This document shows, in pieces, positions 42,150 through 53,596 of a stretch of DNA of 64,000 nt; the stretch's first letter is position 1, and each line of letters opens with the position of its first letter. The stretch is taken from positions 14,219,088-14,283,087 of the forward strand of contig NC_069124.1 of the NCBI RefSeq assembly GCF_026914265.1. The letters run 5' to 3'. Made by a program: the position numbers and the translations under genes. This stretch comes from Mya arenaria. Its lineage: Eukaryota > Mollusca > Bivalvia > Myida > Myidae. The notes beneath the pieces were generated by a model. That model was not told where the DNA came from and made no database searches. It worked only from the letters and a program-made list of their open reading frames with translations.

Positions 42150-42720
42150 TATTTTTGTAACAGTGACCTTGATCCTAGGGGCCCCAAACACAATCCCATG
42201 GAAGTCCTTCATAAACCCTTCAAACATATCAAGTTTGGCCACAGTATGCAACCATAACTAAAGCTATTCAGTACCGAACAATAATCTATTTTAGTAACAG
42301 TGACCTTGACCCTAGGGGGCCAAAAGGCAATCCAATAAAAGCTCTACATAAACTTGTCCTATATACCAAGTTTGGCCACAATATGTAAAGTAAACCCTTA
42401 CTTGAGTTATTCAGTACTAACCAATTCTATTTTTAGCAACGGTGACCCTGACCTAGACCATAACTTTCGGGGCCCAAAAACAATCTCAGGAAAGGTATCT
42501 ATAAACTTTTCCTGTATACCAAGTTTGGTCACAATTTGTAGACCTTACTTAAGTTATTCAATACCAACCATTTTTCGATTAATAGTAACTTTGACCTTGA
42601 CCTTGATCCTAGGGGCCTGAAATGCATTCCCATGAAAGATCTCCATAAACTCTTCGTATATATACCAAGTTTGGTCACTTTATGTCAAACAAAGGTGACT
42701 TTGAGGCTGCCCTCCCGAGA
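42150..42720. repeat. Tandem repeat, four units of about 140 bp (GTGACCTTGACCCTAGGGG)
   Basis: Units share a GTGACCTTGAYCCTAGGGGC block, a CCCAT/CCAAT segment, ATAAACTYTTC, TATACCAAGTTTGG and a TTATTCAGTACYAACCA end. They begin near 42163, 42298, 42438 and 42585. This is a common bivalve type of repeat without coding capacity. Confidence 0.8.
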
Positions 42721-42824
42721 GCCCACCCGAAAAATGACGCAAGTCATACTAAGAACGTTTTTTTCCCCTAATTAAAACCCGGTTTAGAATATAAAAATGT
42801 GCCTGTCAAAAGAAATTAAAAGAA

Positions 42825-43435
42825 AAATTAAAAAAAAAATCAATCAAGGGCCAAACTTTGTATTTAGGGTTAAAATGGAGTTTTGTGACCTTATTGTAAG
42901 ATGGTCGTCATTATTTGTGCGAAGTATTAAGTGAAATGAATGAAGGGTATGGAAGTGTTTTTTTTTTATTTAAATCCAAACTTGCCCTTAAACTTTAACC
43001 TGCCCTAAAACTTGTACCTAAGTTCCTAAGTCAATCAGGGGCCATAACTTTTATTAAGGATCATATGGAATTATGTAACCTCATTGTGTGATGGTCCTGA
43101 ACAACTGTGTGCAGTATTAAGTCAATTGAATGAAGTGTATAGTAGTTATTAATAAATATCCCAATCTGCCCTAAAACTTTAACCTAAGTTCCATAATCAA
43201 CCAGGAGCAATTATTTGTATAAAGGATACTATGGAGTTATCTTACCTCATTATGTGATGACCCTGAACAACTGTGTGAAGTATTAAGTGAATTGAATGAA
43301 GGGTATAGTAGTTATAAGTGAAAATCCCAACTTACCCTTAAACGTTAACCGGACGCCGATGCCGATGCTGGGGCGAGTAGTAACTTTACTACTTTAAGGC
43401 TTTAGTCCTCCTTATTCTTCGAATAATCGAGCTAA
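42825..43435 (+). mobile_element. Helitron-like tandem-repeat element, 3' end CGAGCTAA
   Basis: Three diverged units of about 170-190 bp (TCAATCAGGGGCCATAACTT ... GCAGTATTAAGT ... GAATGAAGGGTATAG) are followed by a unique 3' end. That end has GACGCCGATGCCGATGCT, the perfect palindrome TTATTCTTCGAATAA and then TCGAGCTAA. The terminal 60 bp match the element at 17571-18164. The left boundary is not certain. Confidence 0.6.
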
Positions 43436-44680
43436 TAAGAAGAGTGAACTAGTGATGAGAAACGGTGAAAATCCCTTTTAGCCTGGGGTATTAAGGTAAT
43501 ACATTTTTGCGTTAATAATATAAGACAAAATACTTTTTGAAGAGTATATCGTATATTGATGCCCATATTGGATTTTAACGGATATTCGCCTTTAAATATA
43601 TTCCAAGTAACCTAAAGAGTGCAAAAGTACCTAAATAGATATAATCACGATCGCACGAAGTTGTTTACAGTTGTGAGATTATTCTGCACGCTTTGACAGG
43701 GAGGCAAAGGGTATTTTTTATTTTTTGTTGCTTGGCGACAACGTAGCTAACCAGCAAGTACAGCAATATGAAAGAATAAAACACGGCATTAAAATGAGAT
43801 CGAGAGTCGCGTAACACTGACTAACGGGAGAAAAAAAAACAAATACAAAAAACATGTGGTTGTATAGAAGAGAAACCACACTCAGAGATCAAAATAGTTT
43901 GTATGTAAAGTTTATTTTATTCAGTGAACTCGATAAATGTTAAAAACAGATGTCACAATTTATAAACGTTAAAATAAGGAGTGCTTTATCAATGTCAAAT
44001 ATAATTGTCGACCCTCGGCCAAACTTCATTGAAACGAAAGTTTTTTTTAACTTGGCCTTATAGACGCATCAAGGCTTCATCCGTGAATTTGACACCTGTT
44101 ATGTGAGCAGCACTGAGCACGCGACAGATCAGACACCTGTGAGGATTTCTATTGTGAACGATGCGGTTGATTATAACCGCAAAAAAATGAAATGTTCTCA
44201 CGAGCCATTGATGAATATATTATTTCATTTAAGATTCGACTGTTCTGTTCGATGGATGTTGATTATAAATAGTGTTACGCCCAGTATTTGTGTGAGGGAT
44301 AATATGAAACATTCTTATGTTCTGATGGACTTTTATATAAATCGTCGGTGAGTTTTGACAGAACTAGCAGCTTTTCAGAATTACAGAACAATGACACATC
44401 GCACAAGTAAGTTTAATTGGATATTTAAACATTAAATGCACAGTTGGTATACACAAGTTGCTTAATATGATTATATTGATCTGAGATGAAACACGCATTC
44501 TCAATAAAGAGGTGCAGCTTGAATTTCAGGCTGTCGTCGGTATTTTTTGGAATGTACACTCACTAAAGTGACAGTTTTAATAGTTGGCAAGTTACTTGGT
44601 ATAACAACAAACTAAATTAAATATAAAACACTTTTTTGATGGTTGTGTATGTTTTTCCACAGCACGGAAACCTGACCAAT
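43436..44680. other. Gene-free stretch left of the transposon
   Basis: No gene is supported. A segment at 44441-44490 (CAGTTGGTATACACAA ... TATATTGATCT) recurs diverged at 51577-51626 in direct orientation. Confidence 0.4.
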
Positions 44681-44682
44681 TA

Positions 44683-47600
44683 GAAAGGTTTGTTACTGTC
44701 GCTTTGACAAAAATCAAACTGCAAGTTTGTTAATAAACCAATAATTACAAACATCAATCAATAATAGTGATAGCTCATGACGGTCGTATATCTAGTTGGT
44801 GCTAATATAGTTTTCATTTACATATTCCTCCTCTTGTCATTTTTCGCCATCCGTATCCTTTGTCGCCGATTTCTGTGAAAGGTTTGTTACATGCCTATTG
44901 ACAATGCTATTATCCCATATTTGGAGAACATTGTCATCACAGCTTTTACTAAATACCCACCATGCAATAGTGTTAGTAATTAAAACAACCCTACCTTTCT
45001 AAAGATGTTCGTTTTCACTCACACCTATGTTGAAAAACGAAGTCCGGACAGCTACAGTTTAGCCAGAAAGGTTCGTTACTCAAAATACACCACATTCTAA
45101 AGCAATATCGACCATATACATGATTGTGTTACATTCATTTCCACTGTATAAGAATATTCATCCATCAAAATAAAGTTTTGGAAGCTAGTTGGTTTTAAGA
45201 TTGAATGAAAACAACCCCCAAAAAAGGTTCGTAATGAAAGGTTTGTTACTGTCGATCGATAAATAATTTGAGGTACTTGTTTACTACTGCATACACGTGC
45301 GCATGACGTCAAATCACATTTCAATGACGATACCTAACTGATGACGCACAAACCTTTAAAAAAACATTGATTCTTAAGGTCGAAAGGACAAACATATTTA
45401 TTGGAAAATCAACGGTTTGGGACATCATCATTTGGTAAGTATTTTTTCAACTATCTTGTAATATTTATCCACTTTAAAAAAAGATTTATGTAACAAGATG
45501 TTATGCTTTTCTCTACACAAGGCATCTTTTCAAAAAAATTAAATATATCTAAACAGATTCATGTTTACACACTGTGAAAGGTTCGTAGACGAAAGTAACG
45601 AACCTTTCACGGTTACTCATACTCATATAAATTAGTATTTAAAATGTTTTTCGAACATATAGCATGTTACAAGTTTATACAAAATACGTAATTACTTAAA
45701 TGCCTATAAATGGATACTTTTTTTAAAAAAAGAATCACATTTCTATACATAACCTCTTTGGTTTGTGTAATGTATTACTGAAGTCGGCACCGTTTAAACA
45801 CATGTCATGTTGTTTACTTTGTATGCTTTATTATGTTCACCACTTTTCGTTTATTTATGAAAACATGTGTTACAAACTGCACAAATATGTCTCATAGTGA
45901 AAGGAATTAGCGAAATAATGAGTAATTTGCAATTTTAAGGCATGCCTCTATACTAAAAGGTTCGTGACCATCTGGTAACGAACCTTTCAATATTTGGTCA
46001 GCACAATGTTTGGGGCTTCAAAACTAATTTTCTTCGAAATTGTATAACATGGCATGTTTTTTGATGAGATTAGTGTTAGTTTGTATCATTTGAACATATT
46101 GTATGCCTTTTTATTCTTTACAATAACAGTAAGTCTTTAAACCTGTCAAATTTGAACTAAAAATAACTGAAATATCTGTATAAAGGGTCGCATTATCTTT
46201 TTTTTCAAACCATTATATTATAACCACACCTTAAATTATAAAATGTTTCAACGAACATGTGTCAGCATGCTCAGTATGTAACATATTTAAGGGGGCAAGC
46301 ACATATATCTTTACATAGTCAGATGATATATTTGCCCTTTGAATGGTAACGAACCTTTCACAAATTTGGCAAAAATACAACAAAACACTTTCAATTTACT
46401 AATTCAAATACCATTACTAGCCCGACATTATTTTCTCTATTTCAGAAAAATGGTAAAGTCAAGAGCCGAAATACAACGAGAATATAGGCAGAGATTGAAA
46501 CAAGACGAGGCAAAGTACGAAGAGTATCTTGCAAAAGCAAGACGCAGAAAAGAAAAAAATTATGTTCCTACTGCAGAACTATCTCGAAAAGAGAAAGCTA
46601 AACGCAACGAAAAGAATCAAATCTACCTTTATCGCCACAGACAAAAGAAGCAAAGAGAAGGACAAGTAGAAAATATACAGAATGTACCTGTTGAAAATAT
46701 GGAAACAAGTGGATATGAAACTGCAAGTTCCATAGATGCCCCAAGTCCGCTGGTTGTAAACATGCCATTTCCGAACAGACAAAATGGACCCAGAAAGAGA
46801 ATAAGCAGGGCACTGGCAAAGAAATCAAATGAACTTCGAAACTTGAAAGGAAAGTTTGAATCGCTACAAATGAAATACAAACGGAATATGCGCAGCATCC
46901 AAAGATTAAAGAAGAAAACCAGCAACCAGGGAATTAAAAATGGCAATGTTTCCCCATCAGCAAAGTCTGCAGCAGAACAGGTGTTAAAAACAAAAGGTAG
47001 TGAATTAGTGATGACACAAATACAAACAGAAGAAATCCAAGAAATAACAACAGAAAATAGAGCAGCTACAGGAGAATCACATCAGACGTCATTTAATACA
47101 AGCCAAGATACAGAGACACCGGAATGCTCATATCAGGCTCCTGAAATGACACCAAAGAGCAAAACAAAACGATTACTTAAAGATGCTGGACTGACACGCA
47201 AGCAGCAAGCAAAAGTTAAGAAACAGTTAATACTTGGATACGTTATTCAAAACCAAATCAAGAAGCGAAGGATGGGCATGAAGCCAACACAGATTGGGGC
47301 AATGCGCAGTTTGATCGGAGGGAAAATTCTCAGCAAGTATGGTCTTAAACATACAATCAACAAAGCAACAGGGCTAGGTAGAAACCGGTTGAGTAGGTAT
47401 AAAGAGGGCAAAGTAAAGAGAAGCAGAGAAATAGAAAAGTATAGATCAAAGGTCATGGAATTTTTAACTAGAGATGACAATTCTCGAGCAAACCCAGGTA
47501 AAGCAGACAAGCTTAAAACTAAAGGCATCGTTCACCAGACAAGGACATTGACCGACTACCTTAAAAATCTTCATCAGAAATTTTTAAGTGAGAACCCACA

Positions 47601-49951
47601 TATAAAGTTGTCATTGGCATCTTTTTGTAGGATAAGACCCCATTATATAAGGTTAACATCGTTCATTTCAAGAAGTTGTTGTTTATGTACAAAACATCAA
47701 AATATGGCCCTGTGTGCACGAGCCATAAAGAACTGTGGTATCAATGTATCGCTGAATCCGGAGAAGTTTCTAGAGGAGAAATCCGATGAAATGATCAACA
47801 ATGGCCTACCGGAAAAAGTTAAGTTTGGACAATGGAAACGTGTTGCAGTTGAAGAGAAGGGGAGAAAGAAAATGGTTATGAAAATAGTTGAACAAGAACT
47901 TACTAAAAATGAGTTCATTGGTTATTTGAACAACCAGATAGAAGAGTTCCGAGGTCACATTGGTCGAGTAAAGAGACAATACTCAGAGATAAATGCGCTA
48001 AAGAAAAACCTGAAGAGCGACGAAGTTATAGTACACATGGACTTTGCCGAAAATTACAGCTGCAAAACGGTAGAAGAAATCCAGTCAGCTTACTGGACAC
48101 AGACTGGAGTAACCCTACATCCTACAGTGTTGTATTACATGGAAAAAGACACCTTACAACACAGCAGTTTTGTCTTTGTGTCTGACGAAATGGGCCACAA
48201 TTCGGCAACCGTCCTTACCTTTCTGGATAGTTTTATGCCCGAGGTGAAAAAAATAATTCCCGGAGTCCGAAGAGTTCACTACTGGACAGATAGTCCGACC
48301 AGTCAGTACCGGAACAAGACAATATTCAGCACAGTTGCAAACCACGAACAGCTGTATGGTATGCTGGCAACATGGAATTATTTTGAGTCTGGACATGGCA
48401 AGGGCCCATGCGATGGGCTGGGTGGTGTCACAAAACGAATGGCGGATGAAGCCGTTCGTAGCGGTAAAGTAGTCATACAAGATGCAAAGGATTTTTTTGC
48501 ATGGACACAATCAAATGTATGTACCATGAAAAAGGTCAAGTTTTTGTTTGTGGCAACGGAAGAGTGTGAGAAAAAAGCACAGGCCTTATCTCAAACCACA
48601 CTTAAGCCCATCAAAGGAACTATGAAAATCCATGCCGTTGTGGGAATCGAAAACAGGGGAATGTTAACCGCTGATGTCAGCTGCTATTGTGCAAATTGCA
48701 TAGATGGCACATTTTGTGTGGGACACTGGGTTGAAGGATCTGTAAAAAAGACTGGCATTTCGGAAATTGAAATGGTAAATGCGGAAAAGTCTGACATTGG
48801 ACATGAAACAAACATGGACATTGAAACAAACATAGATGCTGACAATTGCAAGTCTGGAAAGTACATTGTTGGTGATTTTGTGGCTGCAGTCTACTTAAAA
48901 AAATGGTATATCGGGAAAATTGTGTCCTGCGATGACGAGAATGAAGCAGAGATAACATTCATGAAGCACAGCAAATCTCACTATCAATGGCCTACTCCTG
49001 AGGACAAAATATGGATTAGCTGTGGTGACATTCTTACACAAATCGATGAGCCCACACCCACAGGAAAATCAAAAAGGATGTTCCAAATTACAGATGATGT
49101 TCAAAATACGATCAAAATCATGTATGAGACAAAACGCAGCATTGTTTGAGCTTGTTAATGAAGATTGTATAGGGACGGTTTGACTATCGTTTTTAGTAAC
49201 GAACCTTTTATTAGAGTTTAATGCCATAGTTTTGATGTCTATTAGAGATCTGTATTGCTTAATACTGGCAGTTTTCTCTAAGTGGTATCTTACTTTTAGT
49301 TCTCGTTAAAATGGGGTCTTCAAAGTAACAAAAAGGATTCAAAAGACAAAGACTAACAAAAACTGTTTTAATTTTTAATGTTTGAAATCGTTACAGATAC
49401 ATACCCATACACTTTTTTTCTCAAAATGAGTTCAATCTCAGTTAATATGTTTAAAATGTTTAAAGAGTTTAACAAAACAACATAGTGCGTTATTTCCTTT
49501 ACCTCCCTTTGTAGTATCTTACACAAAATATTTAATTGATGAATATATTTCCATCTTGAAAGGTTTGTTACATTTTGACACATTTATAAATGTATAATCT
49601 CAATTAAAAAAAACACGTAATTCAGTAAAATCGTACCAATGTTTTTTGAATGATTAAATGATATTGTCATTTAATGAATACATTTGCACTTAATAATAAA
49701 ACCGACAACAATGCAGATATTTGATTATTGTAGAACTAATTTCACATTGTTCACATTTTTAAACACAAAATGTGCTCTTATATGTCGCAAATGTTTCGAA
49801 AGAATTATATAACTTACATTTTTATGTAACCATTTATACTTATTTTATGAATTTGCTTAACTTATCTAAATTAACTGAATATACCTTGGTAAAAAGTATA
49901 TACAGTTATTATATTAAATATAAACGTGCATACAAAGTAACAAACCTTTTT
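44683..49951 (+). mobile_element. Putative DNA transposon with subterminal 15-bp repeats around a transposase-like gene
   Basis: At least 13 copies of TGAAAGGTTCGTTAC or close variants occur here. Forward copies: 44683, 44876, 45066, 45222, 45235, 45575, 45955, 49557. Reverse copies (GTAACGAACCTTTCA): 45595, 45975, 46346, 49196, 49937. Two forward/reverse pairs (45575-45609 and 45955-45989) could form hairpins. Copies crowd the 1.7 kb before the long ORF and the 0.8 kb after it and are absent from the ORF body. Such multiple subterminal motifs are typical transposase-binding sites. I could not find convincing terminal inverted repeats or a target duplication, so the true ends may lie outside. 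Confidence 0.6.
46450..49149 (+). CDS. Transposase-like protein of unassigned family, about 899 aa
   Basis: The start is taken at the ATG at 46450, just after a good splice acceptor (CTCTATTTCAG ending 46445), so a 5' UTR intron is likely; an upstream in-frame TTG is less plausible. The product has a highly basic, helical N-terminus (residues 1-60) and a coiled-coil-like stretch (about 120-165). A Cys cluster, CCLCTKHQNMALC, lies near 410-422. The conserved core has HMDFAENY (about 530), YWTDSPTSQYRN (about 613) and HGKGPCDGLGG (about 650), consistent with an RNase-H-fold DDE-type nuclease with Asp residues in the first two blocks. A second Cys/His cluster (CYCANCIDGTFCVGHW, about 745-760) and a Tudor/chromo-barrel-like C-terminal domain (VGDFVAAVYLKKWYIGKIV, about 807-870) follow. 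There are no stops or frameshifts. Neighbouring 15-bp motifs support mobility. A domesticated gene is the alternative. Confidence 0.7.
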   Translation: MVKSRAEIQREYRQRLKQDEAKYEEYLAKARRRKEKNYVPTAELSRKEKAKRNEKNQIYLYRHRQKKQREGQVENIQNVPVENMETSGYETASSIDAPSPLVVNMPFPNRQNGPRKRISRALAKKSNELRNLKGKFESLQMKYKRNMRSIQRLKKKTSNQGIKNGNVSPSAKSAAEQVLKTKGSELVMTQIQTEEIQEITTENRAATGESHQTSFNTSQDTETPECSYQAPEMTPKSKTKRLLKDAGLTRKQQAKVKKQLILGYVIQNQIKKRRMGMKPTQIGAMRSLIGGKILSKYGLKHTINKATGLGRNRLSRYKEGKVKRSREIEKYRSKVMEFLTRDDNSRANPGKADKLKTKGIVHQTRTLTDYLKNLHQKFLSENPHIKLSLASFCRIRPHYIRLTSFISRSCCLCTKHQNMALCARAIKNCGINVSLNPEKFLEEKSDEMINNGLPEKVKFGQWKRVAVEEKGRKKMVMKIVEQELTKNEFIGYLNNQIEEFRGHIGRVKRQYSEINALKKNLKSDEVIVHMDFAENYSCKTVEEIQSAYWTQTGVTLHPTVLYYMEKDTLQHSSFVFVSDEMGHNSATVLTFLDSFMPEVKKIIPGVRRVHYWTDSPTSQYRNKTIFSTVANHEQLYGMLATWNYFESGHGKGPCDGLGGVTKRMADEAVRSGKVVIQDAKDFFAWTQSNVCTMKKVKFLFVATEECEKKAQALSQTTLKPIKGTMKIHAVVGIENRGMLTADVSCYCANCIDGTFCVGHWVEGSVKKTGISEIEMVNAEKSDIGHETNMDIETNIDADNCKSGKYIVGDFVAAVYLKKWYIGKIVSCDDENEAEITFMKHSKSHYQWPTPEDKIWISCGDILTQIDEPTPTGKSKRMFQITDDVQNTIKIMYETKRSIV

Positions 49952-50688
49952 AACGGAAAATATATCAATTAGATAACAATGTTACAAAGTCCACTATGAG
50001 AAAACCACATCAATGATGTTGAAAATCTTTTGGATTTAGTACTTATAATGATCAAACTTGAATTTAAAGCACACATCACCTTTATAGAACGAAAGTGACC
50101 TTTTGAGTGTTTTAAAAATTAGGTGCACCTCTTTACTGAGAAAGCGTGGAAAGTGTACATAGGCCATATAGTGAAATGTATCATGGAGATCCATGAAACA
50201 TTGTTTTATATGTGACTATATTACCTTTTAACATACAGGTCATGAAGATTTATATATTGTTTTAGCATGTTTACACTTTGGGTTTTAATACATATATTTT
50301 CATGGTTCATGTTGATAAATTCTAACTGGTAAACATATAGATATATGTAGATATATTTCAAATTTAAATGTATATATTGACAATTTAATAGTGCAAGCAC
50401 CCATGACTCATAACACTGATTGTTGCATGTGTACACAAATAAATACTGGACAATGTTAGTGAACCAGTTGTATGTGAGACACTTATGCCATAGTAGAAGT
50501 ATAAAATAGGGTTATTGTATGCATCATCTCAACAAAATACATTGATTAAATTAAATTGGGAAACATAAACTTAAAATAAGAATGTGTATTTATGAGAATA
50601 GAGTAAATTATGGTATATGCAAGAACAAATAATAATAATAATAATAATAATGATAATAATGATAGTAATAATACATGTAATAATAATG

Positions 50689-50780
<92 letters not shown>

Positions 50781-50836
50781 TTAATAATAAAAATAAATGT
50801 ATCAGATAAAAAAACAGAATGGCTCATGAATATACA
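49952..50836. repeat. AT-rich stretch with a diverged duplication and (AAT)n array
   Basis: 50200-50840 is related to 51660-52080 (TGACTATATTA ... TTTTACATGCAGGTC-like words, then spacer, then (AAT)n). A nearly pure AAT microsatellite runs about 50629-50790. Open frames across it are artefacts. Confidence 0.6.
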
Positions 50837-51565
50837 AAGCTGCACTCTCACAGATTAAACATTTTGATAACTTTTTATAGTTTGTCTTGGAACGAAATAT
50901 TTATGCAAAAAAATCATGGAAACAAGTATAAGACTGGCAAATTTTTATATTTAAGGTATTTTTTTATGTTTTATGCATTTTTCTTAAACTGTTATGAATG
51001 CTTTAAACCAAAAAACATTTTTTTAACGGAAATATGAAAATCTGCAATTTGATCTCTTAAATCACTGGCTTGCTGATATTTGCACAAAAATTGGCTCATT
51101 GTATATATGTATTTCTTTAGACCTTGCGATCAAGGATAACCCGTGAAAGTGCAAGCACTTATTTCCAACGGGGTCCTTTGTTTTTGCTGAAGGGACAGCA
51201 CGCTGAAGAGACAGTGGTGGGATACAAGGAAAGCCGGGTGCGAGACCCTAGCTCTTTTTCGAAGAGACCCCTTGGTTCTTTTACGTGCTCGGTGTAAAGC
51301 ACCGATACTCGGGGTACAACTTTCCTGGGTTAAACCAGTACTGAGTACACCACTTTTCCAAGCACTACCCTTTAAATGCCAAGCGCCAGGCAAGGGAGCT
51401 ACTTGTACCAACTTTTAACGTCTTTTGGTATGATGCGGCCAGGGATTGAACCCACGACCTCCCGCTCCGTAGGCGGACGCTTATCCACTAGGCCACGGAG
51501 ACGGTCATTCCAAGACAAAAAAAAAAAAAAGTTGTCACAACGGTAAATCTGTGAGAGTGCAGCTT
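50837..51565. mobile_element. MITE family A, copy 3, split by a SINE
   Basis: Ends AAGCTGCACTCTCACAGATT and AATCTGTGAGAGTGCAGCTT. The body is interrupted at TCATT by the SINE at 51101-51504. Confidence 0.85.
51101..51504 (-). mobile_element. tRNA-derived SINE, about 404 bp
   Basis: On the minus strand it begins CCGTCTCCGTGGCCTAGTGG, with A-box-like TGGCCTAGTGGATAAGCG and B-box GGTCGTGGGTTCAATCCC. The anticodon-loop position reads ACG, suggesting a tRNA-Arg ancestor. A unique body of about 320 bp follows. The duplication TCATT flanks it (51096-51100 and 51505-51509). Confidence 0.85.
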
Positions 51566-51913
51566 TAAGCAACAAACAGTTGGTATACACAAAATACTGA
51601 CTAATATTATATTGATCTATGATGTTTTTGTGCTAAGGCATGGTGTTATATTAGGTAGAGTATGATGGAGCATGAAATTCTTTAAATATTTGACTATATT
51701 AACTTTTTACATGCAGGTCTAGAAAATTTACTCCTTTATTGTTTTGACATTTTTATATTTAATGTTTTCATACACTTGTTACTCAATACTGGTACTTATA
51801 CATTCATATATTGCAAATGTAAATGATTTGAACACTAGTAAGCACAAATCCAGATATTTAAACACTGATATTTGCATTTGTATACATATAAGAACTTGAA
51901 CTTAATTATATTA

Positions 51914-51960
<47 letters not shown>

Positions 51961-52829
51961 TAATAATTATAATTATAATAAAATAAAAAAAATAATTATT
52001 ATAATAAGTATGAGATCAAGAAACAGGGAGTATGTATGGTTCATAAATTTACATTTTACTGACTGACTGATTTTTGTCAGTTTTCATAAAACCAGAATCG
52101 AGCGAAGAACAAAAAATATTTTTTCTTATAATCAATATAAATAGGAAAGATTGTTCAATATATAATTACTGTAAAACTCATTTAAATTCAAACTGAACCT
52201 ATACTGGACAATGGGAAAATGTTCTAATACATAATATTGATTCATCCCTGTTTAGTTAACACATTATATGAATAGACCAAATAACAACATAATTTAAACA
52301 ATTTTTTAAGTATGACAATCATTCATTAAAATAACCCTGCTTCTAGGAAAAAGTTGAAAAAACCTATATAAATCTACCTACCTGAATCAATTTCACATCA
52401 TTTGCAGCTGTATTTAGACATTTTTTAGGATTGATTTCGGGTGTTAAATAATGTTAAATAGAGACAGCATCAAACATCAGACTCGATATATACATTTTTG
52501 TTTCTTGACTTTATTTTGTTTTTATTATCACAGTAAATGCAAAATTTGCATGTGCTTATCGAAATGAAAAGGGTATGTTCATAGTTACTTTTATGGTCAG
52601 AGAGTTGTTTATTATATATATAATCCCAGATTATGCTGTAAAAGAAAACAGAAATTAAGATAATAGACTTCGGTAGGCCTACCCTATGTTTTGATCAATC
52701 CGGACCAGTGTTTTATCGCTATTTGTGAAAAGATATTTGTTCGAAACTGTTGTTTTGTCAGAATTTGATCAAAAATGACTTTGATGCATCACTTCGGACC
52801 AAACAATGGAACATGTTCCTGTTGAGTTA
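51566..52829. repeat. AT-rich stretch with second (AAT)n array
   Basis: 51660-52080 is the second copy of the duplication seen at 50200-50840, with (AAT)n at about 51914-51957. Nothing recognised from 52080 to 52829. Confidence 0.5.
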
Positions 52830-53407
52830 AAGCTGCACTCTCACAGATATACCATTTTTACAACTTGGAAAGAGCAAATGCGTAAACATCTTCTAAAATT
52901 TGATTTAAGATTGCTGACAAAAAATCAGATTGTAGTTTTTCATATTTCTGTTTGAAAATTAATGTTTTATGGCTAACGGTTTAAGAAAAATGCTTAAAAC
53001 ATCAATTTTTGAACTTAAATATAAAAATCTGCAATCCAATTATTTGTCAGCAGACTTATATAACTGGCCCCAATTTCTCGAAACTTCTTAAGTCCCTTAT
53101 AACAGGATTAAGCTAATCTCACTGTTTTTGTTGTTCTATAAAATGTGTTATATTTACTTCTTCAAGAATATTTAGAAACTATGTAGGAATGATCTGTATG
53201 ATTATCAGAATAAACCATTTTTCATTAATCAAAATCCATTTTCATTATGTATTTAGGCTAATTGAAATAAGCGACTTAAGCCTGTTAAGCTCAAGAAGTT
53301 TCGAGAAATTGGGGACTGGTTTCCATGGATTTTCGCAAAAATTGGCTCATTCCAAGACAAAAAATTTTTTTTTTTGTCAAACTGTTCAATCTGTGAGAGT
53401 GCAGCTT
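52830..53407. mobile_element. MITE family A, copy 4, split by another MITE
   Basis: Ends AAGCTGCACTCTCACAGATA and AATCTGTGAGAGTGCAGCTT. The interior is interrupted at ACTGG by the element at 53068-53314. Confidence 0.85.
53068..53314. mobile_element. Nested MITE with CCCCAATTTCTCGAAACTTC inverted ends
   Basis: Ends CCCCAATTTCTCGAAACTTC and GAAGTTTCGAGAAATTGGGG are perfectly inverted over the first 22 bp and related further in. Target duplication ACTGG lies at 53063-53067 and 53315-53319. It has 247 bp and no coding capacity. Confidence 0.92.
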
Positions 53408-53596
53408 TAAGCTGTCTTTTTTTTCATTTTCCAAAGAATAGTTGCGGTTAATCCACTGAACAAAATATCAATTTGGTGTGGCCTAAATAGCTATTTTGAT
53501 AAAGATATCTTGGTAGCAGTTGTGTCATGAGAAACACATCATAACAGGTATTTATAATGCTCTGAAAAACTTGCAGACATAGTCCTGATAGTGTAA

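Noticed and set aside
43980-44351. 82-codon plus-strand frame near 44103
   Set aside because: Length is expected by chance in this composition and no domain is visible.
50546-50858. Poly-Asn, poly-Ile and poly-Leu open frames
   Set aside because: Products of the (AAT)n microsatellite, not genes.
51399-51504. A tRNA gene on the minus strand
   Set aside because: A and B boxes are present but the sequence continues into a SINE body with target duplications, so it is a tRNA-derived SINE head.
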